A stretch of 64,000 nt of DNA, from positions 47,656 through 111,655 of the forward strand of contig JAKITK010000003.1 of the NCBI GenBank assembly GCA_021648125.1, read 5' to 3'. Position 1 is the stretch's first letter, and every line of letters begins with the position of its first letter. Origin of the DNA: Lysobacterales bacterium. GTDB lineage: Bacteria > Pseudomonadota > Gammaproteobacteria > Xanthomonadales > SZUA-36. A model generated the notes under the pieces. The model had not been told where the DNA came from and made no database searches. It saw nothing but the letters and a program-made list of their open reading frames with translations. The translations under genes and the position numbers were made by a program. This document shows, in pieces, positions 41,663 through 51,790 of the stretch.

Positions 41663-42895
41663 ATGAATATGACATCTGAAAACACTAACCAAGAACCTAT
41701 AAAAATTATCCACCGTGATGGTATTGAATATACCGTTTTGGGTACCGCGCATGTTTCAAAAAACAGTGCAGAAGAAGTCAAACGCTTAATTAATGAGAAT
41801 GACTTTGATGTAGTTGCTATCGAGTTATGTGATGCCCGCTATCAATCATTAACCGGTGGTGACCAACGCTGGCGGCAAATGGATTTGTTTGATATCTTGC
41901 GTCAGCGCAAAGCTGGCCTGTTGATGGCATCACTTGCATTAGGCGCTTATCAACGCCGACTGGCAGATCAGTTCGGAATTGAACCGGGTGCTGAAATGGT
42001 TGCCGCCATTCAAGCCAGTAAAGACACTGGCGCGCAGTTGCAGATTATTGATCGCGATCTCAATACCACTCTCAAGCGCGTCTATAGCTCAATCCCTTTC
42101 TGGCGGCGTTTTGTATTGTTTTCAGGTTTAGTGGCAAGTATGTTCAGCAAGGATGAAATTTCCGAAGAAGATATTGAAAATCTGAAACAGGGGGATATCC
42201 TAGAATCTACTTTTTCCGAGTTTGCCGAGCAATCACCGGAAATATTCCATAGCCTTATTGCAGAACGCGATGAATACATGGCATCTCGTTTGCGCCTGCT
42301 GAACTCCACAAGCACCAGCGCTGATGAGGACACTAACGAAGACAAGAAAGTGCTGGTGGTTATCGGAGCCGGACATATGGCCGGAATGAATCGGTACTTA
42401 ACTGATGACCAGCAAGACCCACAGACCACTATTGATCGCCTTGATACGCTACCCAAACCAGCAAAATGGCCGAAAATTATTCCGTGGTTGATTAGCGCTC
42501 TAGTCATTTCCGGCTTTGCTATTGGTTTTTCCCGCCAACCTGAACTGGGTTGGAAATTGGTCGGCCTGTGGGTGATTATCAACGGAACATTTTCAGCCCT
42601 GGGCACAGCCATTGCCCGCGGTCACCCTTTGACCATCCTTAGCGCGTTTATTGCCGCACCGCTGACATCATTAAACCCTGCTGTGGGCGCTGGCATGGTG
42701 ACCGGTCTGGTTGAGGCATGGATTCGCAAACTTAAAGTTGAAGAATTTGAAAAGTTACGCGATGATGTTACCTCAATCAAAGGCTGGTTCAGAAATCCCG
42801 TCACTCGGGTTTTGCTGGTGTTCTTCTTTGCCCAGTTAGGTTCAGCCATCGGCACATGGGTTGCCGGTTATCAAATCTTTAGCGCCCTGAGCTAA
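41663..42895 (+). CDS. TraB/PrgY (TIKI/GumN-like) family membrane protein
   Basis: A TraB-family protein: N-terminal EREANS-fold-type domain with GTAHVSKNSAEEV near 30, IELCDARYQSL near 55, IDRDLNTTLKRV near 132 and the catalytic-looking GAGHMAGM near 237, then three to five C-terminal membrane helices (about 270-410). Related TIKI/GumN proteins are metal-dependent proteases; in PrgY the protein prevents self-induction by peptide pheromones. Function here is unknown. ATG 41663 has a weak ribosome site and lies 32 bases from the MITE-like element. dusB follows six bases later. Confidence 0.85.
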   Translation: MNMTSENTNQEPIKIIHRDGIEYTVLGTAHVSKNSAEEVKRLINENDFDVVAIELCDARYQSLTGGDQRWRQMDLFDILRQRKAGLLMASLALGAYQRRLADQFGIEPGAEMVAAIQASKDTGAQLQIIDRDLNTTLKRVYSSIPFWRRFVLFSGLVASMFSKDEISEEDIENLKQGDILESTFSEFAEQSPEIFHSLIAERDEYMASRLRLLNSTSTSADEDTNEDKKVLVVIGAGHMAGMNRYLTDDQQDPQTTIDRLDTLPKPAKWPKIIPWLISALVISGFAIGFSRQPELGWKLVGLWVIINGTFSALGTAIARGHPLTILSAFIAAPLTSLNPAVGAGMVTGLVEAWIRKLKVEEFEKLRDDVTSIKGWFRNPVTRVLLVFFFAQLGSAIGTWVAGYQIFSALS

Positions 42896-42904
42896 CACAA
42901 CTTG

Positions 42905-43897
42905 ATGCAAATAGGTCAATGGAAATGGTCCGGCCTTGCAGGTCTGGCACCCATGGCCGGGGTAACTGACCGTCCCTTCCGGCAGCTTTGTAATACATTA
43001 GGCGCGGCATATACCGTTTCAGAAATGGTGACTTCAAACCCCGAATTGCGGCATACCAAAAAAAGCCGATGGCGTTCCGACCACCGCGGCGAATCCGAAC
43101 CCATAGCTGTTCAAATTGTAGGCACTGATCCTGAGGTGATGGCAGATGCCGCTCGCTATAATCGTGATATTGGCGCTCAAATTGTTGATATCAACATGGG
43201 CTGCCCGGCCAAAAAAGTGTGTAAAAAAATGGCGGGCTCTGCCCTACTTGCAGACCCTAAGTTGGTAGAGAGAATTCTTACAGCGGTGGTAAATGCTGTT
43301 GAAATACCGGTAACCCTGAAAATTCGTACAGGACTGAGCGCAACGCATAATAACGCAGTTGAAATAGCCACAATTGCAGAGCACTGCGGAATTCAGGCAC
43401 TGGCGATTCATGGCCGTAGCCGGGCGCAAAAATACAAGGGTTATGCGGAATACAATAGCATCCGGCAGGTTAAAAAAGCCGTCAACATACCAATACTGGC
43501 GAACGGTGATATCAACACGCCAGAAAAAGCCAAAATGGTATTGAAAGAAACCGGCGCAGATGGTTTATTGATTGGCCGCGCTGCCCATGGCAACCCCTGG
43601 GTATTTCAGCAAATCCACCATTATCTTGCCACCGGAAAACACTTACCGCCACCGGATAGTGAAACATTTAGCCGGGTTATGTTGGGTCATATTCAAGCAC
43701 TGCATGAATTTTATGGCCCAGATAATGGCGTACGCATTGCCAGAAAACATATAAACTGGTATCTGCATGGCTATGCTGGGGTTAAAAACCCTCTAAGTGT
43801 GGAAATTCTGGCAGCCAATATGCGGAAATTATTAACCATTGAGGATGCTTCTTTACAGCTTAATGAGTTGCAGCAGTGCCTTAGAAAAATTGCTTAA
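42905..43897 (+). CDS. dusB: tRNA-dihydrouridine synthase B
   Basis: FMN/NADPH-dependent reduction of uridine in the tRNA D loop (U17 in E. coli). Landmarks: APMAGVTDRPFR at the N-terminus, DINMGCPAKKV with the catalytic Cys near residue 100, KIRTG near 140, IHGRSRAQKYKG near 168 and GLLIGRAAHGNPW near 220; C-terminal helical domain with RIARKHINWYL. I start at ATG 42905; the ORF can also start at 42902. 330 residues. fis, which normally follows dusB in gammaproteobacteria, is absent; the next gene is unrelated. Confidence 0.96.
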   Translation: MQIGQWKWSGLAGLAPMAGVTDRPFRQLCNTLGAAYTVSEMVTSNPELRHTKKSRWRSDHRGESEPIAVQIVGTDPEVMADAARYNRDIGAQIVDINMGCPAKKVCKKMAGSALLADPKLVERILTAVVNAVEIPVTLKIRTGLSATHNNAVEIATIAEHCGIQALAIHGRSRAQKYKGYAEYNSIRQVKKAVNIPILANGDINTPEKAKMVLKETGADGLLIGRAAHGNPWVFQQIHHYLATGKHLPPPDSETFSRVMLGHIQALHEFYGPDNGVRIARKHINWYLHGYAGVKNPLSVEILAANMRKLLTIEDASLQLNELQQCLRKIA

Positions 43898-43986
43898 CGC
43901 TTAGGCATAAATACCCACGCGGATACATTATAATTACACGAAATTACCCTTTAAAACCAATACTCGATTAAATCCGGATAATCAAA

Positions 43987-46674
43987 ATGAGCTGGAAAGC
44001 AAAGATATTCAAACCCAACTGGGAATCCCGCAAACTTGAAAAGCGCTTACAAAGCGTAAGCAAAGATAACGACCAGGGCTTATGGAATGCCCTACCCGGT
44101 ATCATCAGTTCGGATCCTGATTATCAGGTCCGTCTGGCAGCACTTAAACGCCTAACCAGCAATAAGGCGCCTGACCCGCTAAAGCGTTTTGAGTTTATGC
44201 TTGAACGATTCAATTCGTTACCACCAGCTATCCACACTGAAGAGCCAGAGCAATCCCAATTTTTTGAAAAACTAAAAACCCAGTTGAGTCAGCATATTCT
44301 CAAAGGCTTGCGCTTTCTCAGCATCGAAAAATCTCTGGTCACAAGCTATCTGACTACCCATGCGGGCGCGAAAGAAATCGAAACGCTGGCGAAAAAAGCC
44401 ACCAGCTTAGATGTACGCTTGGCAGCTATTGAACAAATCAACGCTAATGGTCTGTTAGGCGATATTGCTATTAGTGAGAGTGATACCCGTGTAAGGCAAG
44501 TCGCTGTCAGTCGAATCAAGCAAACATCCACCTTAGAGCGAGTGGCGAAAGCGATCCGCACCCGGGATAAAAAACTGTATCAAATTATCCAGAAACGGCT
44601 GCTTGGTTTCGCTAATCTCAACCCTGCAGAAACCGCAGACCATCAAGCAAAAGATATTTGCCTACAGTTAGAACGCATGCTCAAGGCCGCCAGCAGCGGC
44701 GTACACCCTGAACCCGCCGCACTACAAGCACAGTGGCAAGCCTTAAAAACAGCAACTACACCAGCGCTACAACAACGCTATAAAACGCTATTAGCTACTA
44801 TCACAACTACGGCTGACGGTAGCGCCATCAGGGAAACTGTAGTTGTAGATACCGAAACCGAGCCTCACACCGAAGAAATCACTCCTGTAGTACCGCCAGA
44901 ACCAAGCGAGTCTGAACTAAAAGAACTACAAGCAGACCACGACAAACGATTGCAGGAAAAACAAGCCAAAGCACGCGCTGCAGAACGCGTAGAAGTACAG
45001 GCGAAGCGACAGACAGAAGCCGACGCTGCTGTCGAGAATGTTCGCACTGCACAGGACAAATTAGCCGTCAGCATTGATGCGGTGGCGCTCAAGCAAGCAG
45101 TGGAATTATTACAATCAATCCGCAAGCAACTCTCTTCTTTGCGTAAAAATCGCATGGCAAAATCCTTGCTTCCGGCCCTCGAAGGTCGCCAGTCAAGGTT
45201 ACATGGAAAAGTCAAAGCATTACGCGATTACCAACACTGGGCGAATAATAAAATTCGCAGCGAAATGATTATCCAGTTACAGTCCATATCTACCGTTGAC
45301 CTGCACCCGGATGCGGTGAAAAACAGCATTTCTGATGCACGCAAAAAATGGCAGCAATTGGAAGCCAGCGAGCAACTGCCGGGTGATAAGTATTTTCACG
45401 CGCCTGCCAGTCTGTGGCGGGAATTTAATCAAACCTGTGATTTGGCATTCAAACTTATCCAGCCTTTTCTTGAAAAACGCCACGAGATTCAGGGCGAACA
45501 TCTACGCGAAGACCGGCAACTACTAGCCGATGGCAAACAACTATTGGAGGCTGAAGAAGCCAGCACCTCTGCATTAATACAGCAGCAAAGAAAACTACGA
45601 ATGGCCATCCGTGAACTGGATAAAATTCCCGCGAAACAGCGCGGAAAAACAGCTAAAGTTATTCGTGCCCAACTTGATCAATTACAAGTTTCTATCGGTT
45701 CTGAGTTTGAAAAAATAGCCACTGAAAAATCCCGGTTGATCCGCCAGGCCGAGCAACTTGCGCATGTCGAAGATCAGCAACAGGCTATTAATCAGGCGAA
45801 ACAACTACAGCGACAATGGCAAGCGGCCGGCAATGGTAGTCGCAAAAAAGAGCAACCGATGTGGGAAATTTTCCGCGGCCATCTTGACCCCTTGTTCAAG
45901 CAACAGGCTGACCAGCAAACTGCTGAGAAAGAAGCCGATCTCCAGCAGTTAGCACTATTGAAAGCGTGTTGCACCCAGCTCGAAGACCTTGCAAAACTAC
46001 CCGCCATTGAATTAAGCAACCACAGTGGCAAGTTTCAAGCATTACAGCAAGACTGGCAGGAACAGGGTGGTCCTGCTTTACGCCACGAGCATAAGCTTAG
46101 GCAGCGTTTTCAAGCGGCTCAGGACTTGTATCATCAGGGACTAGAAGATGCAGGCAGACAACAACGCCTGCTGCAGCGCAAAAACTGGCAGCTTAAAGAT
46201 ACGCTACTAATGAAACTGCAGGAAAAACTATCTACACAGCCCGATAATGCCGATGTCGCTCTTGCAGCGACTGTTAAAAAATGGCCCAAGGAAACAGCCA
46301 CAACTCGCATTGACAAACTTCTCGACCAACGATTTCAAGAAATCCAGCAACAGCAAAAATCCGCTGATCTTGATCCAGCACTTGATGCCAGCGAACAAAC
46401 CAAAAACCAGTATCGTGACTTATGTTTAACTCTGGAATATCTCGCCGGACTGGAATCACCAAAAGCCGAAAAGCAAGCACGCATGGATATGCAAATTAAA
46501 CGCTTGGCCAACAATCTGTCCGGTGAAGTGGCTCGCATACCACTGGCCGAAGAATTCGAAACCCTAGAAACTTCTTGGTATCAACTAACAATGCTCAGTG
46601 AAAAAATTCGCAAACCCTATCAACAGCGTTTTTTAGCAGCTGTTGAGGAACTACTCTTGCAGTTAAACACTTAA
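43987..46674 (+). CDS. DUF349 domain protein, long and coiled-coil-rich
   Basis: An 895-residue soluble protein, no signal peptide. Strongly charged coiled-coil stretches (about 305-400 and 500-690) alternate with several DUF349 repeats, recognisable from W-x-x-L/F...P...L-x-x-x-F spacing (for example KWQQLEASEQLPGDKYFHAPASLWREFNQTCD near 450). The N-terminal 260 residues are HEAT-like (LAALKRL, LAAIEQIN, VRQVAVSRIKQ). The family is of unknown function, although DUF349 proteins have been linked to the cell envelope. Start ATG 43987; co-directional with the antiporter gene 22 bases downstream. Confidence 0.85.
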   Translation: MSWKAKIFKPNWESRKLEKRLQSVSKDNDQGLWNALPGIISSDPDYQVRLAALKRLTSNKAPDPLKRFEFMLERFNSLPPAIHTEEPEQSQFFEKLKTQLSQHILKGLRFLSIEKSLVTSYLTTHAGAKEIETLAKKATSLDVRLAAIEQINANGLLGDIAISESDTRVRQVAVSRIKQTSTLERVAKAIRTRDKKLYQIIQKRLLGFANLNPAETADHQAKDICLQLERMLKAASSGVHPEPAALQAQWQALKTATTPALQQRYKTLLATITTTADGSAIRETVVVDTETEPHTEEITPVVPPEPSESELKELQADHDKRLQEKQAKARAAERVEVQAKRQTEADAAVENVRTAQDKLAVSIDAVALKQAVELLQSIRKQLSSLRKNRMAKSLLPALEGRQSRLHGKVKALRDYQHWANNKIRSEMIIQLQSISTVDLHPDAVKNSISDARKKWQQLEASEQLPGDKYFHAPASLWREFNQTCDLAFKLIQPFLEKRHEIQGEHLREDRQLLADGKQLLEAEEASTSALIQQQRKLRMAIRELDKIPAKQRGKTAKVIRAQLDQLQVSIGSEFEKIATEKSRLIRQAEQLAHVEDQQQAINQAKQLQRQWQAAGNGSRKKEQPMWEIFRGHLDPLFKQQADQQTAEKEADLQQLALLKACCTQLEDLAKLPAIELSNHSGKFQALQQDWQEQGGPALRHEHKLRQRFQAAQDLYHQGLEDAGRQQRLLQRKNWQLKDTLLMKLQEKLSTQPDNADVALAATVKKWPKETATTRIDKLLDQRFQEIQQQQKSADLDPALDASEQTKNQYRDLCLTLEYLAGLESPKAEKQARMDMQIKRLANNLSGEVARIPLAEEFETLETSWYQLTMLSEKIRKPYQQRFLAAVEELLLQLNT

Positions 46675-46696
46675 AAAACGCCGCGATAGCCTAATA

Positions 46697-48352
46697 ATGA
46701 ATCTAAAAACCCGCGTTTTGCACATCACACTCCTGCTCAGTCTCTGCGCTGTGCTAACACCCGCCTTTGCAGTTGAGGTGTCTGAAGTACAACTGCCACA
46801 TGCCGGTTGGATTTCGCTATTGCCACCTTTATTGGCCATTTTTTTTGCCCTCTGGTTTAAACAGGTTATCCCTGCCCTGTTTGCCGGAGTTTGGGTCGGT
46901 GCCTGGGCGATTAATGGCGGTGATTTTTCCGCCATCTGGAGCGGACTACTGGATACCTTCCAAAAGTATATCCTTGGGGCTTTAGCTGACAGCGATCGAG
47001 CGGCCATTATCCTATTTTCCCTGATGGTCGGCGGTATGGTCGGCATTATCTCCCGTAATGGCGGCATGCAAGGCATCGTTAATCACATTGTGCGCTGGGC
47101 AGATAGCGCAAGACACGCCACAATTGCTACCTATACTCTTGGGCTGGCTATATTTTTTGATGATTATGCCAACACTCTGGTGGTTGGCAATACCATGCGT
47201 TCGGTAACGGATCGCTTTCATGTTTCCCGTGCCAAGCTGGCTTATATTGTCGATTCTACCGCAGCGCCGGTTGCCGCCATTGCAATAATCACCACATGGA
47301 TTGGTGCCGAAGTAGGCTATATTGGTGACGCTCTGAGTAAGTCCGGGGGCTCATCAGAGTCTGCCTATATTATTTTTCTACGCACCATCCCCTATAGCTT
47401 TTACCCATTACTAACTTTGCTTTTTGTTGGCTTTATTGCCTTTGGCCGACGGGATTTCGGCCCCATGCTGAAAGCGGAACGCCTAGCTTTAACTCAAGCC
47501 ACTGGCAATCAGTCAAAAATTACCAACGCAGACATAATTGAGCCAATGGCAGATAAACCCCAACGCTCAATCAACGCCATTATTCCGATATTGGTATTAA
47601 TCACCAGCTTAATAGGCGGGCTTTTTGCCACTGGTGAAGGCGATACACTAAAGGATATTATCGGCTCATCCAACGCCTATAAAGCCCTGATGTGGGCTTC
47701 AATGCTGGCAGTGCTGAGTGCCGCAATTTTATCCATAGGTCAGCGCATACTAACGCTTGAAGATGTAGTAGAAAGCTGGTTTTCGGGCGCGCGCGTGATG
47801 TTAATGGCAATGGCAATTTTACTGCTAGCCTGGGCCTTGGGAAAAACCACAGAAAGCCTGGGCACAGCAAACTTCTTGGTCGCACTTCTGGGTGAAGGCT
47901 TCCCAGCCTGGGTGCTACCAACGCTGGTGTTTGTACTTGCGGCAGCAACCGCTTTTGCTACCGGTTCCAGTTGGGGCACCATGGGTATATTAATGCCACT
48001 GGTGGTGCCGCTGAGCTTGGCCATTATGCAAGCATCCGGGATCAGCCAACCAATAGACGCACCATTATTTGCCGCCACCATTGCCGGAGTGCTTGGCGGT
48101 GCGGTCTGGGGTGATCACTGCTCACCCATTTCCGATACCACTATCATGTCTTCCATGGCCACCGGCTGCGATCATATAGAACATGTACAAACTCAACTAC
48201 CTTATGCGCTGACAGTTGGTTTTGTTGCGATTATTTTCGGCACCCTACCCGCTGGTTTTGGAATACCCTGGTGGGCTAGCTTGCTGGCCGGTGCTACCGC
48301 TCTAGTGCTAATTTACCGGTTCATAACCGTACCTATTTCTGCCGGTGACTGA
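46697..48352 (+). CDS. NhaC family Na+/H+ antiporter
   Basis: About 12 membrane helices after an N-terminal signal-like segment. Family motifs: GMVGIISRNGGMQGI near 115, FFDDYANTLVVGNTMR near 155 (the acidic residues in the helix are the usual ion-path candidates), GSSWGTMGILMPLVVP near 425 and GDHCSPISDTTIMSSMATGCDHIEHVQTQLPYA near 472-505. 551 residues. It fits a marine lifestyle. Malate or lactate/malate exchange (MleN-like) is an alternative within the same family. mfd starts nine bases after the stop, so the two are probably co-transcribed. Confidence 0.88.
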   Translation: MNLKTRVLHITLLLSLCAVLTPAFAVEVSEVQLPHAGWISLLPPLLAIFFALWFKQVIPALFAGVWVGAWAINGGDFSAIWSGLLDTFQKYILGALADSDRAAIILFSLMVGGMVGIISRNGGMQGIVNHIVRWADSARHATIATYTLGLAIFFDDYANTLVVGNTMRSVTDRFHVSRAKLAYIVDSTAAPVAAIAIITTWIGAEVGYIGDALSKSGGSSESAYIIFLRTIPYSFYPLLTLLFVGFIAFGRRDFGPMLKAERLALTQATGNQSKITNADIIEPMADKPQRSINAIIPILVLITSLIGGLFATGEGDTLKDIIGSSNAYKALMWASMLAVLSAAILSIGQRILTLEDVVESWFSGARVMLMAMAILLLAWALGKTTESLGTANFLVALLGEGFPAWVLPTLVFVLAAATAFATGSSWGTMGILMPLVVPLSLAIMQASGISQPIDAPLFAATIAGVLGGAVWGDHCSPISDTTIMSSMATGCDHIEHVQTQLPYALTVGFVAIIFGTLPAGFGIPWWASLLAGATALVLIYRFITVPISAGD

Positions 48353-48360
48353 ATTTTAAA

Positions 48361-51300
48361 ATGGCACTGATCAGTTCACCACCACTGGCGCGCAGCGGCC
48401 AGCATATATGGCAGGGACTTTATGGCAGCGCCATAGCGCTGGCAATTGTAAATGCTGCAACCCATGCCGACCGGCCGTTTCTAGTTATAACAGCCAATGG
48501 CCGCCGGGCAAACCTGCTCGAACGCGACCTGCGACTGTTGGCAGGGGATGACTTGCCAATTCTGCATTTTGCCGACTGGGAAACCCTGCCTTACGACCCC
48601 TACTCCCCACATCCGGATATTGTTTCTGCCCGGCTTGCGGCACTGGCGAGTATGCCGCGCTTGAAAAAGGGCATTGTGCTTCTTCCGATTAATACCCTAC
48701 TGCAAAAAATCGCGCCACTGGATTATATCCTCGGACGCAGCATTTCCCTGCATACCGGGCAAAAACTAAATTTGGAAAAATTCCGCGAAACCTTGCTGGA
48801 CTCCGGCTATGAAGCGGTGGAACAAGCCATCAGCCCGGGCCAGTTTGCGCTACGCGGTTCTGTGCTGGATATGTTCCCAACGGGAACTTTACTACCGCAA
48901 CGAATTGAACTGTTTGATGATGAAATTGAAACCATTCGCAGCTATGATCCAGAATCCCAACGCTCGATTGAACAAGCCGATTCCATTCGCCTGCTACCCG
49001 CGCGCGAATACCCAACCGACAGCGAGGCATTAACCCACTTCCGGCGTGAGTTCCGCCTGCGCTTCGACATCGATACGGGCAAATGCCCCTTGTATCAGGA
49101 TGTGCGCCAAGGCCTGCACCCACAAGGTTTGGAGTACTACCTGCCATTATTTTTCGAGCAAACCAGCAACCTGCTCGACTACCTAAAACAAGCCATTACT
49201 GTAGTTCAGATAGGCGAAGTAGCAGCCGCCGCCAATGCCTTTCACCTGCAATTGGCCGACCGCTACGAGCAGCGCCGCCATGACACTCAGCGCCCCATCC
49301 TGCCACCAGCTGATATCTATGCCAGCTGGGAAACTATTAGCGAAAAATTACAAAAGTCCGGCAATATTATAATTTCTGATACGCGCACCGATGGGCAGCT
49401 GGTGCAATTTGATGGTGGCCCTCCACCGGAGCTGTTTTTCCATGAGAAAGCCGGTGAACCTGCACGCCAGTTACAAGACTGGTTACAAAAGCACCCGCAA
49501 ACCTTAATCGCCGCAGACTCTGCCGGTCGCCGTGAGGTTCTAAGTGATACTCTGCGGGCGTTTAGACTGCCGATTAAAACATTCAAAAACTGGCAGTCTT
49601 TTGTTGACGCGGATGAACCGGGACTAACCGTATTACCACTGGAAACCGGCTTTTGTGCAGACGGCATGACCGTGCTCACCGAAACCCAGTTGTTCGAAGG
49701 CCGGGTGCGCCAGCAAGCTCAATCAGAACGCGTAGGACAAGATCCCGAATCCATAATTCGCGATCTCGCGGAATTGAATATTGGTGCGCCTGTTGTACAT
49801 GCCGACCACGGTGTGGGTCGTTACAAGGGTTTGCAGACATTAGAACTTAACGACCAGAAACATGAGTTTCTGACGCTTGAATACGCCGGTGGCGACAAAC
49901 TCTATGTGCCGGTTTCATCACTGCATTTAGTCTCCCGCTATACCGGCGCCGATGATGAACATGCACCGCTGCACAAACTCGGTAGTGAGCAATGGACTAA
50001 GGCCCGCCGGAAAGCTGCCAAGCGCGCCCGTGATGTGGCTGCCGAACTGTTAGATCTAAACGCACGCCGGCACAGCAGGAAAGGCATAGCCCTAGACATA
50101 GACAGAAAACAATACGCCGACTTTGCCGCCACTTTCGAATACGAAGAAACCACCGACCAACAACAAGCCATTGATACCGTACTGGCAGATTTAAGCAGTG
50201 AAAAACCGATGGACCGAGTCATTTGCGGCGATGTGGGTTTTGGCAAAACCGAAGTGGCTCTGCGTGCAGCGTTTGCAGTAGCCATGAGCGGTCGTCAGGT
50301 CGCCCTGCTGGCACCAACCACCCTTCTGGCCCAACAACACTTTGAAACCTTCAGCGATCGCTTCGCTGACTGGCCGGTGCGAATCGAAATACTTTCCCGT
50401 TTTGGCACTGGCACGCATACCCGCAAAACCCTCAAAGATTTGCAAAGCGGTAGTGTTGATATTGTCATCGGCACGCATAAATTGGTTCAACCAGATATTC
50501 GTTTTAAAGACCTGGGCCTGGTGATTATTGATGAAGAACAACGCTTCGGGGTAAAACAAAAAGAACGCATGAAAGCCCTGCGCGCCGAAGTCGATATTCT
50601 TACCCTGACAGCAACCCCAATTCCGCGCACCTTAAATATGGCAATGGCGGGCATTCGTGAACTCTCTATCATTGCAACCCCACCGGCGCGACGCAAGGCG
50701 GTTAAAACTTTTATCTGTAAATGGGACGATGCCACAATCGGCGAAGCCCTGCAGCGAGAAATCCAACGCGGCGGGCAAGTCTATGTGTTGCATAACGAAG
50801 TCCGCAGTATTGAAAAAATCGCCCGCGAACTAGAAGAACTGGTACCCGAAGCCCGTCTGCGTATTGCCCACGGACAAATGAAAAAAGGCGAACTGGAAGC
50901 GGTCATGCGAGATTTTTATCGGCAGCGATTTAATATTCTTGTGGCCACCACCATTATCGAATCCGGCCTTGATGTACCCTCTGCCAACACCATAATTATT
51001 AATCGTGCCGACCGTTTTGGTTTATCCCAACTACATCAACTACGCGGGCGTGTCGGCCGTTCGCACCATCGCGCTTTTGCTTATATGATTGTCCCGGATA
51101 AACGCGCAATGACCCGGGACGCACGCAAACGCCTGGAAGCGATTGCTTCCCTAGAAGAGCTTGGCGCAGGCTTTACTCTGGCTACCCACGATCTCGAAAT
51201 CCGTGGTGCCGGTGAGCTATTAGGTGAAGACCAATCTGGTCAAATCACCGCCGTTGGTTTCAGCCTGTATATGGATTTACTCAATCGGGCTATTGCCGCC

Positions 51301-51786
51301 TTAAAATCCGGGCACGAGCCGGATATTGAAGATCCCTTTGCACTCACCAGTGAAGTTGAACTCAATACCCCCGCACTAATACCCGATGACTACCTGCCGG
51401 ATGTGCATACCCGCTTGTCACTGTATAAACGCATTGCAGTGGCAGCAGATAAAGCCGCATTGCGCGAATTACAGGTAGAAATGATTGACCGCTTCGGGCT
51501 GTTACCTGAGGCCTTGAAAAACTTGTTTGAAATTGCCCAACTAAGATTACAGGCGCAACAACTGGGGATTAAAAAAATTAGTCTCACAGATAGCGGCGGG
51601 GTGATAGAATTCCAACCTGAGCCAAGCATTGAACCGATACAGTTAATCCGTTTAATTCAGTTGAATCCCGGTACTTATCGACTCGATGGCCCGGAAAAAC
51701 TACGAATTACTGCAGACTTACCGCAAGCATTGCAACGCTTTGACTTTTTGCATAAATTATTTTCCAAATTAATGAGTAATAAATAA
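48361..51786 (+). CDS. mfd: Transcription-repair coupling factor Mfd
   Basis: Removes RNA polymerase stalled at lesions and recruits UvrA. N-terminal UvrB-like domains (about 20-340), RNA-polymerase-interaction domain (VVHADHGVGRYKGL near 475), RecG-like translocase with Walker A GDVGFGKTEVALRAA near 625, DEEQRF near 720, motif LRGRVGRSHHRAF near 895, and the C-terminal inhibitory D7 domain. 1141 residues is standard. ATG 48361. csiV starts four bases after the stop. Confidence 0.98.
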   Translation: MALISSPPLARSGQHIWQGLYGSAIALAIVNAATHADRPFLVITANGRRANLLERDLRLLAGDDLPILHFADWETLPYDPYSPHPDIVSARLAALASMPRLKKGIVLLPINTLLQKIAPLDYILGRSISLHTGQKLNLEKFRETLLDSGYEAVEQAISPGQFALRGSVLDMFPTGTLLPQRIELFDDEIETIRSYDPESQRSIEQADSIRLLPAREYPTDSEALTHFRREFRLRFDIDTGKCPLYQDVRQGLHPQGLEYYLPLFFEQTSNLLDYLKQAITVVQIGEVAAAANAFHLQLADRYEQRRHDTQRPILPPADIYASWETISEKLQKSGNIIISDTRTDGQLVQFDGGPPPELFFHEKAGEPARQLQDWLQKHPQTLIAADSAGRREVLSDTLRAFRLPIKTFKNWQSFVDADEPGLTVLPLETGFCADGMTVLTETQLFEGRVRQQAQSERVGQDPESIIRDLAELNIGAPVVHADHGVGRYKGLQTLELNDQKHEFLTLEYAGGDKLYVPVSSLHLVSRYTGADDEHAPLHKLGSEQWTKARRKAAKRARDVAAELLDLNARRHSRKGIALDIDRKQYADFAATFEYEETTDQQQAIDTVLADLSSEKPMDRVICGDVGFGKTEVALRAAFAVAMSGRQVALLAPTTLLAQQHFETFSDRFADWPVRIEILSRFGTGTHTRKTLKDLQSGSVDIVIGTHKLVQPDIRFKDLGLVIIDEEQRFGVKQKERMKALRAEVDILTLTATPIPRTLNMAMAGIRELSIIATPPARRKAVKTFICKWDDATIGEALQREIQRGGQVYVLHNEVRSIEKIARELEELVPEARLRIAHGQMKKGELEAVMRDFYRQRFNILVATTIIESGLDVPSANTIIINRADRFGLSQLHQLRGRVGRSHHRAFAYMIVPDKRAMTRDARKRLEAIASLEELGAGFTLATHDLEIRGAGELLGEDQSGQITAVGFSLYMDLLNRAIAALKSGHEPDIEDPFALTSEVELNTPALIPDDYLPDVHTRLSLYKRIAVAADKAALRELQVEMIDRFGLLPEALKNLFEIAQLRLQAQQLGIKKISLTDSGGVIEFQPEPSIEPIQLIRLIQLNPGTYRLDGPEKLRITADLPQALQRFDFLHKLFSKLMSNK

Positions 51787-51790
51787 GCCT

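Noticed and set aside
41464..41781. Minus-strand 105-codon frame with the peptide AEAQRTQR
   Set aside because: It reads through the right end of the MITE-like element into the TraB-family gene. The peptide is a translation of the repeat arm.
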